DNA of 64,000 bases from [Enterobacter] lignolyticus SCF1 (GTDB lineage Bacteria; Pseudomonadota; Gammaproteobacteria; Enterobacterales; Enterobacteriaceae), in contig NC_014618.1 of NCBI RefSeq assembly GCF_000164865.1, positions 3,410,001-3,474,000 of the forward strand, in the 5' to 3' direction. Below the pieces are notes generated by a model. It did not search any database. It was not told where the DNA came from and saw only the letters and a list, made by a program, of their open reading frames with translations. The translations under genes were made by a program, and so were the position numbers. This document shows, in pieces, positions 25,142 to 33,127 of this stretch. Position 1 is the first letter of the stretch. Each line of letters opens with the position of its first letter.

Positions 25142-27865
25142 TCAGCGCGCTTTGCGCAGGCCGCGCGTCAGGCGTTTTTCAATTTCCACCACCACGAACA
25201 TTGCGCCGGCAACCGCCAGCGTAATCCCCCAGTAGCGCAGCGGCAGCGCTTCGGTGCCGAACATCATCTGCATAAACGGCAGGTAGATGATGGCCAGCTG
25301 CAGCGCCAGCAGCGCGCCGGTCACCAGCCAGATGCCTTTGTTAAGCAGCAGACCGCGGTTAAGCGAGAAGCTGTTGCTGCTGCGGCAGTTGATCATATAA
25401 ACCCACTGCGCGGCCACCAGCATCTGTAGCAGGACGGTGCGGATAAACTCCGGGCTATGGCCGCGTGGCGCCAGCCAGGCCTCCAGCGCAAAGGCGCTGA
25501 CCGCGATTATCGAGCCGACAAACGCCACCCGCCAGACGGCGAAGGCATCCATCACGTGCTGCCCGGTCTTACGCGGCGGACGGTTCATCGCATTGCGCTC
25601 CGCCGCCTCAAACGCCAGGCCAAAGGAGAGCGTGGCGGAGGTCGCCATGTTCAGCCACAGAATCAGCACCGGCGTCAGCGGGATCATGCTGCCCGCCAGC
25701 AGCGCAATAATGATCAGCAGCCCCTGCGCCAGGTTGGTCGGCATGATGAAAAGAATGGTTTTCTTCAGGTTGTCATAGACCCGGCGGCCCTCTTTTACCG
25801 CGCTGGCGATGGTGGCGAAGTTGTCATCGGTGAGCACCATGTCGGCGGCCTCTTTGGTCACTTCGGTCCCCTTGATGCCCATCGCGATACCGACGTCGGC
25901 CTGGCGCAGCGCGGGCGCATCGTTCACGCCGTCGCCGGTCATCCCGACCACCTCGCCGCGCTCCTGCAGCGCTTTCACCAGCCGCAGCTTATGCTCCGGG
26001 CTGGTACGGGCAAAAATATCGTACTCAACCGCCGCTTTCGCCAGCTCCTCATCGTTCATGTGCTCAAGCTGATAGCCCGTCACCGCCTGCATGCTGTTGC
26101 CAATTCCCAGCATCTGGCCGATGCTCATCGCCGTCTGCGGATGATCGCCGGTGATCATCTTCACGCGGATGCCCGCGTTCTGGCAGGCATGAATCGCGTC
26201 GATGGCCTCCGGACGCGGCGGGTCCATCATCCCGGCAATGCCGAGCAGCACCAGGCCCGCGCGCAGATCGTCATGCGTTAAGGTTGTCGCGCCCGGCGCG
26301 GCGGGCTTCCAGGCCGCCGCCACCATCCGCAGCCCCTGGCTGGCGTAGCGCGCCATTTCCGCCTCCCAGTACGCGCGGTCAAACGCCGCCTCGCCCTGAC
26401 GGGTCTGCTGGTGCTGGCACAGCGCAAACAGCACGTCCGGGGCGCCGGTCACCAGCACCCGATCCACGCCGTCGATCCGGTAGTGGGTCGCCATATATTT
26501 GTACTGCGAATCAAAAGGAATTTTCGCCACCAGCTGCGTCGGCGTCTCGCGCAGATGTGCTTTGGCCGCCAGCACCTTCAGCGCGCCCTCGGTCGGCCCA
26601 CCGGTGATGCCCCACAGGCCGCGCTCGTCCTGGATAATCTGGCTGTCGTTGCAGAGATCGATAGCGCGCAGGTAGGTTTCCAGCACGGTATCCGGCTGCA
26701 CCTGCAGCGGCTCATCGCTGCCCTCAAGATAGATATGGCCTTCAGGCGCATAGCTGTCGCCATCCACGCGATAGCCGCTGTCGGCGGTAATAATGGCCTT
26801 TACCGTCATTTCATTCATGGTGAGGGTGCCGGTCTTGTCCGAGCAGACGACGGTCATCGCCCCGAGGGTTTCCACCGTCGGCAGCTTGCGGATAATCGCC
26901 CGCTTGCGCGCCATCGCCTGTACGCCCAGGGAGAGGATGATCGAAATAATGGCCGGTAACCCCTCCGGCACCGCCGCGACCGCGAGGCTAATCAGCGACA
27001 GCAGCAGCTCCCCCAGCGGGATGTCGCGCAGCGCGATGCTGAACGCAAACAGCGCCGCCATCATCGCGAGGATAATGACGAAAATCGCTTTGCCGAGTTT
27101 GTCCATCTGCACCAGCAGCGGCGTACGGTGCTGCTTTATCTCCGCCATCATCTGATTGATATGGCCAAGCTCCGTCTCCTGGCCGGTGGCGGTAACGACG
27201 CCCACGCCGCTGCCGGCGCTGATGGTGGTGCCGGAGAACAGCATGTTGGCGCGATCGCCCAGCGGCAGCTCGCCCTGTAGCGCCCCGGTGTGCTTATCCA
27301 CTACGGTGGATTCACCAGTCAGGATAGCCTCCTCCACCCGCAGGTTGTGCGCCTCGATAAGGCGCATATCGGCAGGAATGCGATCGCCGGCGCGCAGCAC
27401 GACGATATCGCCCGGAACCAACTCAACGGTCGGTACGGTGTCGTGCTGGCCGTTACGCAGCGCGACCGCATCGCTGGAGAGCATATTGCGGATGCTTTGC
27501 AGGGATTTTTCGGCATTGCTTTCCTGAATGTGGCCAATAAGCGCATTGACCACCGTCACGCCAAGGATAACCAGCGTGTCGACCCAGTGCCCCATCGCCG
27601 CGGTCAGCGCGGCGGCGGCCAGCAGCACGTAGATAAGCACATCGTTAAAGTGCGCAAGAAAGCGCAGCCAGGCCGGTCTGCCCTTTTTCTCCGGCAGCGC
27701 GTTCGGCCCGACCTGCTGATAGCGTTCTTTGGCCTGCGCCGTACTTAAGCCGCAAAGGTCGCTTTTCTGCTGCGCCAGCGCCTGCTGAACGCTCTGCTGG
27801 TAGGCTTCGCGATAGCGCGGACCGCCGCCGGGCGGGATAGTGTTGGGGTTAATCATTTTGGTCAT
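25142..27865 (-). CDS. P2-type cation-transporting ATPase
   Basis: A P-type ATPase of 907 residues with the SERCA/PMR1 layout. The phosphorylated Asp343 is in CSDKTGTLT, the dephosphorylation loop has LTGES (about 182-186), the hinge is MTGDGVNDAP (about 642-651), and PEGLP is in helix 4 (300-304). Of the calcium-site residues of SERCA, the equivalents of E309, N768, N796 and T799 are kept (E301, N711, N739, T742), but E771 is Gln714 and D800 is Ser743. The ion is therefore probably not calcium in the classical way; a monovalent ion or Mg2+ is possible. AAGGA precedes the ATG. A 36-residue membrane peptide is divergent. Confidence 0.88.
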   Translation of the reverse strand: MTKMINPNTIPPGGGPRYREAYQQSVQQALAQQKSDLCGLSTAQAKERYQQVGPNALPEKKGRPAWLRFLAHFNDVLIYVLLAAAALTAAMGHWVDTLVILGVTVVNALIGHIQESNAEKSLQSIRNMLSSDAVALRNGQHDTVPTVELVPGDIVVLRAGDRIPADMRLIEAHNLRVEEAILTGESTVVDKHTGALQGELPLGDRANMLFSGTTISAGSGVGVVTATGQETELGHINQMMAEIKQHRTPLLVQMDKLGKAIFVIILAMMAALFAFSIALRDIPLGELLLSLISLAVAAVPEGLPAIISIILSLGVQAMARKRAIIRKLPTVETLGAMTVVCSDKTGTLTMNEMTVKAIITADSGYRVDGDSYAPEGHIYLEGSDEPLQVQPDTVLETYLRAIDLCNDSQIIQDERGLWGITGGPTEGALKVLAAKAHLRETPTQLVAKIPFDSQYKYMATHYRIDGVDRVLVTGAPDVLFALCQHQQTRQGEAAFDRAYWEAEMARYASQGLRMVAAAWKPAAPGATTLTHDDLRAGLVLLGIAGMMDPPRPEAIDAIHACQNAGIRVKMITGDHPQTAMSIGQMLGIGNSMQAVTGYQLEHMNDEELAKAAVEYDIFARTSPEHKLRLVKALQERGEVVGMTGDGVNDAPALRQADVGIAMGIKGTEVTKEAADMVLTDDNFATIASAVKEGRRVYDNLKKTILFIMPTNLAQGLLIIIALLAGSMIPLTPVLILWLNMATSATLSFGLAFEAAERNAMNRPPRKTGQHVMDAFAVWRVAFVGSIIAVSAFALEAWLAPRGHSPEFIRTVLLQMLVAAQWVYMINCRSSNSFSLNRGLLLNKGIWLVTGALLALQLAIIYLPFMQMMFGTEALPLRYWGITLAVAGAMFVVVEIEKRLTRGLRKAR

Positions 27866-27940
27866 TGTAAATATCCTTTTAAATTCCGGTTAGCGGAAAG
27901 CCGAAAATCATTTCCGGCCAATGCAAAAAACGTTAAGGCA

Positions 27941-27998
27941 AATATTCACATGGCATTAAATTTGATCTAACGCAATATTCAAGCTGGCGTAATATTCA
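27941..27998. repeat. Three AATATTCA direct repeats in the ATPase promoter region
   Basis: AATATTCA occurs at 27941, 27974 and 27991. The last two lie in imperfect 17-bp units (CGCAATATTCAAG and CGTAATATTCAAA). They sit 76-133 bp before the ATPase start and 75-132 bp before the small peptide, so a regulator bound here could control both directions. The regulator is unknown. Confidence 0.5.
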
Positions 27999-28072
27999 AA
28001 ACTAGCGGCAGAGAAAATGTTTCCAACACTATTACAAAGTTTTTCTAAACCGACGCTAAACGAGGGGGTATC

Positions 28073-28183
28073 ATGTTCGGAATCTACCGCGGGCGCCGCC
28101 TGGCGCTATATGTCGCCGCCGCCATTATTATTGCCACGCTTATCGGCTACAGCACTTATACTTTTGTAAAAGTGCTGGGGTAA
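28073..28183 (+). CDS. 36-residue single-helix membrane peptide
   Basis: A short gene read directly from the sequence: MFGIYRGRRLALYVAAAI then IIATLIGYSTYTFVKVLG and a TAA stop. GAGGGGG lies four bases before the ATG, a strong ribosome site. A basic N-terminus (RGRR) is followed by one hydrophobic helix (about residues 10-33), so it should sit in the inner membrane. Its family was not recognised. It is divergent from the P-type ATPase, which makes a regulatory micropeptide role (compare KdpF and MgtS in bacteria, phospholamban in animals) a reasonable guess, not a finding. Confidence 0.75.
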   Translation: MFGIYRGRRLALYVAAAIIIATLIGYSTYTFVKVLG

Positions 28184-28354
28184 TAATGACGTTAATTTAC
28201 CAAAGCAGATTTATTTTTAATTAATCAAGAATATATTACGCAGATAATCGTAGCGCTAATATAAATGCGAAGAAAAATAATGCCTGACGGGGAGCATTGC
28301 GTTATCGGCAGAATTCCCCGACAATATCGTTTTTAACTGACGATTAACATAACA

Positions 28355-28600
28355 ATGAAGCATCCGCTCGAATCGCTGTTGACCGCTGGCGGCATTTTGC
28401 TGATGGCGCTGCTCTCCTGCCTGCTGCTGCCAGCGCCCTCTTTAGGATTGACGCTGGCGCAAAAGCTGGTCGAGACCTTCCATCTGATGGATCTCAACCA
28501 GCTCTACACCCTGCTCTTTTGCGTCTGGTTTTTAGCGCTGGGCGCCATCGAGTTCCTGGCGCTGCGCTACATCTGGCGTCGCTGGTTCGCGCTGGCATAA
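28355..28600 (+). CDS. ybdJ: Inner-membrane protein YbdJ (DUF1158)
   Basis: An 81-residue protein with two hydrophobic helices. MKHPLESLLTAGGILLMALL and the stretch FHLMDLNQLYTLLF match E. coli YbdJ closely, as does the basic C-terminal RYIWRRWF. Its function is unknown. It lies in the same neighbourhood as in E. coli (between entD and nfsB) and converges on ramA. The gap 28184-28354 upstream is AT-rich and holds no other credible gene. Confidence 0.9.
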   Translation: MKHPLESLLTAGGILLMALLSCLLLPAPSLGLTLAQKLVETFHLMDLNQLYTLLFCVWFLALGAIEFLALRYIWRRWFALA

Positions 28601-28622
28601 GCGCCACGCCAGCGCGCGACAA

Positions 28623-28958
28623 TCAGTGCGTCTGGTGCTCTTTGCGCCAGGCGCCGGGAGGCTGTTTGAAGGTTCGCGTAAAGACGCGGGTGAAGGTCTG
28701 CTGCGAATCAAAGCCATACTTCAGGCTGATATCGTAGACCTTCTGGTTGGTGTCGCGCAGATCCTGCGCCGCCAGCAGCAGCTTGCGCTTACGGATATAG
28801 CGCCCCAGGTTCTCCCCTTTATGTTGGACAAACAAACGCTGCAGATGCCATTTTGAATAGCCCGCGTGGCGGGCGATATCCTCAATGCGCAGCGGCTGAT
28901 GCAGATTGTCGTCGATCCAGTCGACGATGGCGTCAATCACCTGAGCGGAAATCGTCAT
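28623..28958 (-). CDS. ramA: AraC-family multidrug-resistance activator RamA
   Basis: A MarA/SoxS-type activator that turns on acrAB-tolC and related genes and so raises efflux. Two AraC helix-turn-helix units fill 111 residues. The N-terminus MTISAQVIDAIVDWIDDNLH and AGYSKWHLQRLF are RamA hallmarks, followed by YGFDSQQTFTRVFTRTFKQP. The open frame extends upstream, but GGGGAGGG stands just before the ATG at 28958. It lies 32 bp after romA in the same direction, so it is probably expressed both with romA and from a promoter inside romA, under RamR control. The sequence differs noticeably from the Klebsiella and Salmonella versions I recall. Confidence 0.95.
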   Translation of the reverse strand: MTISAQVIDAIVDWIDDNLHQPLRIEDIARHAGYSKWHLQRLFVQHKGENLGRYIRKRKLLLAAQDLRDTNQKVYDISLKYGFDSQQTFTRVFTRTFKQPPGAWRKEHQTH

Positions 28959-28990
28959 GCTTCCCTCCCCTGTTGTAAACCGTCCGGCGG

Positions 28991-30091
28991 TCATTCCCAC
29001 CAGGCCTGAAATGGTTGATCCTGATTTGCCACCCACACCGGCTCCCCCTGCGCCGGCGTCAGCAGGCGATACGGTTTCCCCTCGCTTGCCAGCGCCAGCT
29101 TTTTATACGGGTCGTCCCAGGTATGTTTGGCCAGTACGAAGCGCCCCGAATGGCCCGGCAGCACCGCGCGCGCGTTAAGATCCACCGCCGCCTGCGCCGT
29201 CTCTTCCGGCATCATGTGGATGTATTTCCAGTCCTCGTCGTACTGGCCGTTTTCCATGATCGCGAGAGAGACGTGGCCAAACTGCTCGCCGATCGCCTTA
29301 AAGTGCGGGCCATAGCCGCTGTCGCCGCTGTAGTAGATATTTTGCTGCGGCGTAACGAACATAAAGCTGCCCCACAGCGTCTGGTTGCGCTTCAGACCGC
29401 GGCCGGAAAAATGGCGCGCGGGTAAGACATGTACCGCCAGCGCATCGCTGAACCGGACCTGCTGCTGCCAGTCGGCTTCGGTGATGATATCGGGGTTCAT
29501 CCCCCAGTAGCGCAAATGCGAGCCAACACCCAGCGGCGTAATCACCCGGCGAACCTTCGGCATCAGCGCCCTGATGGTGGCGTAATCAAGATGGTCGTAG
29601 TGATCGTGGGAGATAATCAGCAGGTCTATTTCCGGCATGCTCTGCGCGCTCCACGGGTAATCGCCGTCAAACGCCTTGTTAAGGAACGAAAACGGCGCGG
29701 CGTAGCTGCTGAAAACCGGATCGATCAGGATGCGCTGGCCGGAAAGCTGCAGATACCACGAGGAGTGTCCCAGCCAGAAAATCACCTCCTGCTGAGACGG
29801 CAGGCTGGCAAGATCGGTCGCCACCCGCGGCAGCGGCTGCGCCGGACGGGCGTTTTCGCGCCGGGCGGTGAGAAACTCCCACCAGGCCGCCAGCATGTTT
29901 TTCTCCCCGGTAAAACCCGGCGTCGGCAGCTGATTATGAAACGCCCCGTCGCGGTACTGCGCGGAGCGCTCGACGATGCTTAACTGCGCGCCCTGGGGCG
30001 TCCGACCAAAACCGGCATTCAACACAAACGGTAAACTCGCTGCACTGGCAATTAACATGATGGCAACCACGCTGAGAAAGAATCGCTTCAT
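28991..30091 (-). CDS. romA: Metallo-beta-lactamase-fold protein RomA
   Basis: A membrane-anchored or exported metallo-hydrolase of the UlaG/NAPE-PLD-like group. A hydrophobic N-terminus (FFLSVVAIMLIASAASLPFV) precedes the catalytic domain, whose zinc motif is SHDHYDHLD. Further ligand-bearing stretches are LPARHFSGRG, YYSGDSGYG and VLPGHSGRF. It has 366 residues. It was named for reduced outer-membrane porin when overexpressed, an effect now ascribed mostly to ramA. It heads the romA-ramA unit and diverges from ramR around the RamR operator. Confidence 0.92.
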   Translation of the reverse strand: MKRFFLSVVAIMLIASAASLPFVLNAGFGRTPQGAQLSIVERSAQYRDGAFHNQLPTPGFTGEKNMLAAWWEFLTARRENARPAQPLPRVATDLASLPSQQEVIFWLGHSSWYLQLSGQRILIDPVFSSYAAPFSFLNKAFDGDYPWSAQSMPEIDLLIISHDHYDHLDYATIRALMPKVRRVITPLGVGSHLRYWGMNPDIITEADWQQQVRFSDALAVHVLPARHFSGRGLKRNQTLWGSFMFVTPQQNIYYSGDSGYGPHFKAIGEQFGHVSLAIMENGQYDEDWKYIHMMPEETAQAAVDLNARAVLPGHSGRFVLAKHTWDDPYKKLALASEGKPYRLLTPAQGEPVWVANQDQPFQAWWE

Positions 30092-30144
30092 ATCCTGACC
30101 ACGACCGACGGCGGAACAGCTGGCGATACAAGAGACACTTGATT

Positions 30145-30164
30145 ATGAGTGAGTAAGCACTCAT
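30145..30164. promoter_or_regulatory. RamR operator
   Basis: ATGAGTG-N6-CACTCAT is a perfect inverted repeat identical to the RamR-binding consensus known from Salmonella. It lies 54 bp before romA and 117 bp before ramR. Its position fits repression of romA-ramA and possible autoregulation of ramR. Confidence 0.9.
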
Positions 30165-30280
30165 TATAGAAACAGAACGAAGGTCGTCAAGACGATTTTC
30201 AATTTTTGACATTCAGCGTTGAAGTGGCGCAACCGGCATGCTTCAATCGATGTTTTTTCCAGACTGTGAGGTAAAGTGTA

Positions 30281-30868
30281 GTGGCTCGTCCGAAAAGCGA
30301 AGATAAAAAACAAGCGTTACTTGAGGCGGCAACCGCAGCTTTCGCCCAGTCCGGGGTTGCCGCATCCACCGCCGTGATCGCCCGCAACGCCGGGGTGGCG
30401 GAAGGGACGCTGTTTCGCTATTTCGCCACCAAAGACGATCTGTTAAACGCGCTTTACCTCGATATCAAAGCCGATATGCTGCAGGCGCTGCTGGTTCGCC
30501 CGGCCGGGCTGGATATCAGCAGCCCAAAAGAAAACACCCGTAACATCTGGAACAACTATATTGACTGGGGGATCCGCAACCCCGTCAGCCACAAAGCCAT
30601 TCGCCGGATGTCGCTCAGCGAACGGATCACCGACGCCACCAAACGGCAGGTCAGCGATATGTATCCTGAGCTGCAGGATCTCTGTAAGCGCTCGGTGCGC
30701 GAGGTTTTCCTCGCGGGCGATTACCAGCCCTTCGGCGATGCGCTGTTCCTGGCGCTGGCGGAGACCACTATTGAGTTCGCCAGCCACGAGCCGTCGCGCG
30801 CGCAGGCGCTTATTGCGCTCGGTTTTGAAGCCATGTGGCGGGCGCTGGCCGAGGAGGAAGCCCAATGA
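30281..30868 (+). CDS. ramR: TetR-family repressor RamR
   Basis: Represses ramA; loss-of-function changes in it cause efflux-mediated multidrug resistance. The N-terminal TetR helix-turn-helix spans MARPKSEDKKQALLEAATAA to GVAEGTLFRYFATKDDLL. The C-terminal ligand-binding domain follows, 195 residues in all. The start is a GTG with GAGGT upstream. The gene reads through without a frameshift or stop, so the repressor appears intact. Its stop overlaps the ybdF start (ATGA), so ybdF translation is coupled to it. Confidence 0.94.
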   Translation: MARPKSEDKKQALLEAATAAFAQSGVAASTAVIARNAGVAEGTLFRYFATKDDLLNALYLDIKADMLQALLVRPAGLDISSPKENTRNIWNNYIDWGIRNPVSHKAIRRMSLSERITDATKRQVSDMYPELQDLCKRSVREVFLAGDYQPFGDALFLALAETTIEFASHEPSRAQALIALGFEAMWRALAEEEAQ

Positions 30869-31233
30869 ATGGCGATGCGTTAGTCGCCCACGCGCTGCGC
30901 GTGGCGCAGGAATATCCGTTCAGCGAACGCTGCTGGCCGTTTGGCCCGGAATATGACGTCTTTAAGGTAGACGGCAAGATTTTTATGATAGCCATGAGCC
31001 TGCGCGGCCATCCGCTGATTAGCCTCAAGGTCGACCCGGAAAAATCGCTGCTGCATCAGGCGATTTACCCCAGCATTCACCCCGGATACCATCTCAACAA
31101 AAAGCACTGGATTTCCGTCTACGGCGGCGATGACATTCACCCGGATCTGGTCGAAAGCCTGATTGAAGATTCATGGCATCTGGTGGTCGACAAGCTGCCC
31201 AAAAACCGGCAAAAACGCCTGCGCCCGGCGTGA
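30865..31233 (+). CDS. ybdF: MmcQ/YjbR-family protein YbdF (DUF419)
   Basis: A small cytoplasmic protein with the double-wing CyaY-like fold of the MmcQ/YjbR family; its biochemical role is not known. CWPFGPEYDVFKVDGKIFMI and IYPSIHPGYHLNKKHWISVY are close to E. coli YbdF, and the length (122) is the same. The ATG at 30865 overlaps the ramR stop and has GAGGAGG upstream. Cotranscription with ramR means its level may follow that of the repressor. Confidence 0.93.
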   Translation: MNGDALVAHALRVAQEYPFSERCWPFGPEYDVFKVDGKIFMIAMSLRGHPLISLKVDPEKSLLHQAIYPSIHPGYHLNKKHWISVYGGDDIHPDLVESLIEDSWHLVVDKLPKNRQKRLRPA

Positions 31234-31355
31234 TTTTCAGCTCAGGAAAACAAGTGTTATCACAATTTTAGCCCTTATCAAGCGCGGGCTAACCCTGTAC
31301 CCTGCTCCCACGTAATTCGCCAAACGACGGCGATACCAATTTCTGAGGAGCCATT

Positions 31356-32009
31356 ATGGATATCGTATCTGTTGCCCTGAAACGCCACTCCACCAAAGCG
31401 TTCGACGCCAATAAAAAACTGACCGCCGACCAGGCCGGGCAGTTGAAAACCCTGCTGCAGTTCAGCCCGTCCAGCACTAACTCCCAGCCCTGGCACTTTA
31501 TCGTCGCCAGCACCGAGGCCGGAAAAGCGCGCGTCGCGAAATCCGCCGCTGGCGGCTACGTGTTCAACGAACGTAAAATGCTGGACGCGTCCCACGTGGT
31601 GGTGTTCTGCGCCAAAACCGCGATGGACGACGCCTGGCTGGAGCGCGTGGTGGATCAGGAAGACGCCGACGGACGTTTTGCATCGCCCGAGGCGAAAGCC
31701 GCTAACAACAAAGGCCGCCGCTTCTTTGCCGATATGCACCGCGTCGACCTGAAAGATGACGATCAGTGGATGGCGAAACAGGTGTACCTCAACGTCGGTA
31801 ACTTCCTGCTGGGCGTGGCCGCCATGGGGCTCGACGCCGTGCCGATTGAAGGTTTCGACGCCGCCATTCTTGACGCGGAGTTCGGCCTGAAAGAAAAAGG
31901 CTTCACCAGCCTGGTGGTCGTGCCGGTCGGTCATCACAGCGTTGAAGACTTCAACGCCAGCCTGCCGAAATCCCGTCTGCCGCTGAGCGCCACGCTGACC
32001 GAGATTTGA
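31356..32009 (+). CDS. nfsB: Oxygen-insensitive NAD(P)H nitroreductase NfsB
   Basis: An FMN flavoprotein that reduces nitroaromatics such as nitrofurans, and quinones, two electrons at a time. It is 217 residues, the standard NfsB length, beginning MDIVSVALKRHSTKAFDA. The FMN-binding Arg/Ser are in KRHSTKAF, SPSSTNSQPWHFIVAST is the family signature, and MGLDAVPIEGFD is conserved. GAGGAG precedes the ATG. It follows ybdF as in E. coli, but 122 bp away and probably with its own promoter. Loss of NfsB contributes to nitrofurantoin resistance in enterobacteria. Confidence 0.97.
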   Translation: MDIVSVALKRHSTKAFDANKKLTADQAGQLKTLLQFSPSSTNSQPWHFIVASTEAGKARVAKSAAGGYVFNERKMLDASHVVVFCAKTAMDDAWLERVVDQEDADGRFASPEAKAANNKGRRFFADMHRVDLKDDDQWMAKQVYLNVGNFLLGVAAMGLDAVPIEGFDAAILDAEFGLKEKGFTSLVVVPVGHHSVEDFNASLPKSRLPLSATLTEI

Positions 32010-32016
32010 TGTCTGC

Positions 32017-32037
32017 GCCCGGCGACCGCCGCCGGGC
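32017..32037. terminator. Hairpin between nfsB and the DUF2157 gene
   Basis: A perfect 8-bp GC stem (GCCCGGCG/CGCCGGGC) with a five-base loop lies in the 41-bp gap between two convergent genes. There is no U-run. It probably ends or stabilises both transcripts. Confidence 0.6.
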
Positions 32038-32050
32038 AAGCATCAGAATC

Positions 32051-33088
32051 CTATTCGCCATTTTGCCTTCCCGCATGCCAAATCTTTTCCGCATACCGCC
32101 CCACCACTGCCAGCGAGACGGCGAGAATGAGGAAAAACACCACCTTGTGCAGGCTGTCCCAGAAGTACTCGAAAAAGCGGGTGTAGAGGTTGATGGCAAG
32201 AAAGGTCAGCCCGAAACCGCGCAGCATCCCGTCGTCGGTTTTCAGGCTGATATAAATACAGATCCCGGCGGCGACGGCGAACAGCAGCGCCCATGGGATC
32301 AGCGCTTCGAGGGTCACGCTGCTCCAGCTGTCGAGATTGTAGTTGCCGAAAATCGACATGATCCACAGGGCGATAAACAGGTACGTCAGCCCCATCGCTT
32401 TACTGATGGTGAACAGGCGGCGCTTTGCCAGCACCTCGCGCAGCAGGAGGCAGGCGAGCAGCAGCGAGCCGCCGAACAGCACAAAGCGGATCGGATAGTT
32501 CATGCCCAGCCAGTAGGCTCCCCAGCCGGAGACGTAGCCGGTTTCCGCGCCGAACCAGTTGCCCAGCGCCAGCAGGAAGAAAAGCCACACCAGAGCGGAG
32601 CGCCCGAACCAGGCCACCGCGCCATAAATCGCGCAGCCGATTAAAAACAGCGGGGCGACGTGTCCGCTGCCGTTATCCAGCCGTTCGCCAAGCTGCCACA
32701 GCATCAGCGCGGTACAGACCACGCCGAGAAACAGTATCGCCTCAGTGCTGTAATGCCACTGCGTCTCCCGCCGCTGGCGGCGAAAGCCCCACAGATAGAA
32801 AACAACCGCCAGCGCCAGCGGCGCGCCGATGCGCAGCAGCCCGGAATAAGAAAACAGCGCGAGCAGATAATCCACCAGCTCGCTGTCGGCAAAGAAGCTC
32901 GCCAGGGCTATCAGCACGCAGGCTATCGCCGTCCAGAAGGCGTAGCGGCTCAGGCGCTGCCAGTCAAAGGCAACGGCGTTGAGCGTTGCCGCCAGCTTCG
33001 CGTGCTCGCTATCGGTGATCTGGCCCTGCTGCCGCCAGTCGGCCAGCGCCCGCCGGATAATGCGCTCCTGCTTACGGGTGACGTTCAT
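32051..33088 (-). CDS. DUF2157 multi-pass membrane protein
   Basis: A 345-residue inner-membrane protein. A soluble N-terminal stretch of about 45 residues (ADWRQQGQITDSEHAKLAA) is typical of DUF2157, and is followed by roughly ten hydrophobic helices ending KIWHAGRQNGE. GAGGG lies six bases before the ATG. The function of the family is unknown. It stands alone between nfsB and the XRE regulator and reads toward nfsB. Confidence 0.8.
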   Translation of the reverse strand: MNVTRKQERIIRRALADWRQQGQITDSEHAKLAATLNAVAFDWQRLSRYAFWTAIACVLIALASFFADSELVDYLLALFSYSGLLRIGAPLALAVVFYLWGFRRQRRETQWHYSTEAILFLGVVCTALMLWQLGERLDNGSGHVAPLFLIGCAIYGAVAWFGRSALVWLFFLLALGNWFGAETGYVSGWGAYWLGMNYPIRFVLFGGSLLLACLLLREVLAKRRLFTISKAMGLTYLFIALWIMSIFGNYNLDSWSSVTLEALIPWALLFAVAAGICIYISLKTDDGMLRGFGLTFLAINLYTRFFEYFWDSLHKVVFFLILAVSLAVVGRYAEKIWHAGRQNGE

Positions 33089-33127
33089 TGCATCCCTCTG
33101 TCGCTACGTTTTTGTTGAGTATATCAC

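Noticed and set aside
28280..28336. 18-codon frame upstream of ybdJ
   Set aside because: It has no ribosome site and no hydrophobic or conserved character.
28959..29036. N-terminal extension of ramA
   Set aside because: The extra 26 residues are not in RamA homologs and overlap the romA end; the ATG at 28958 has a strong ribosome site.
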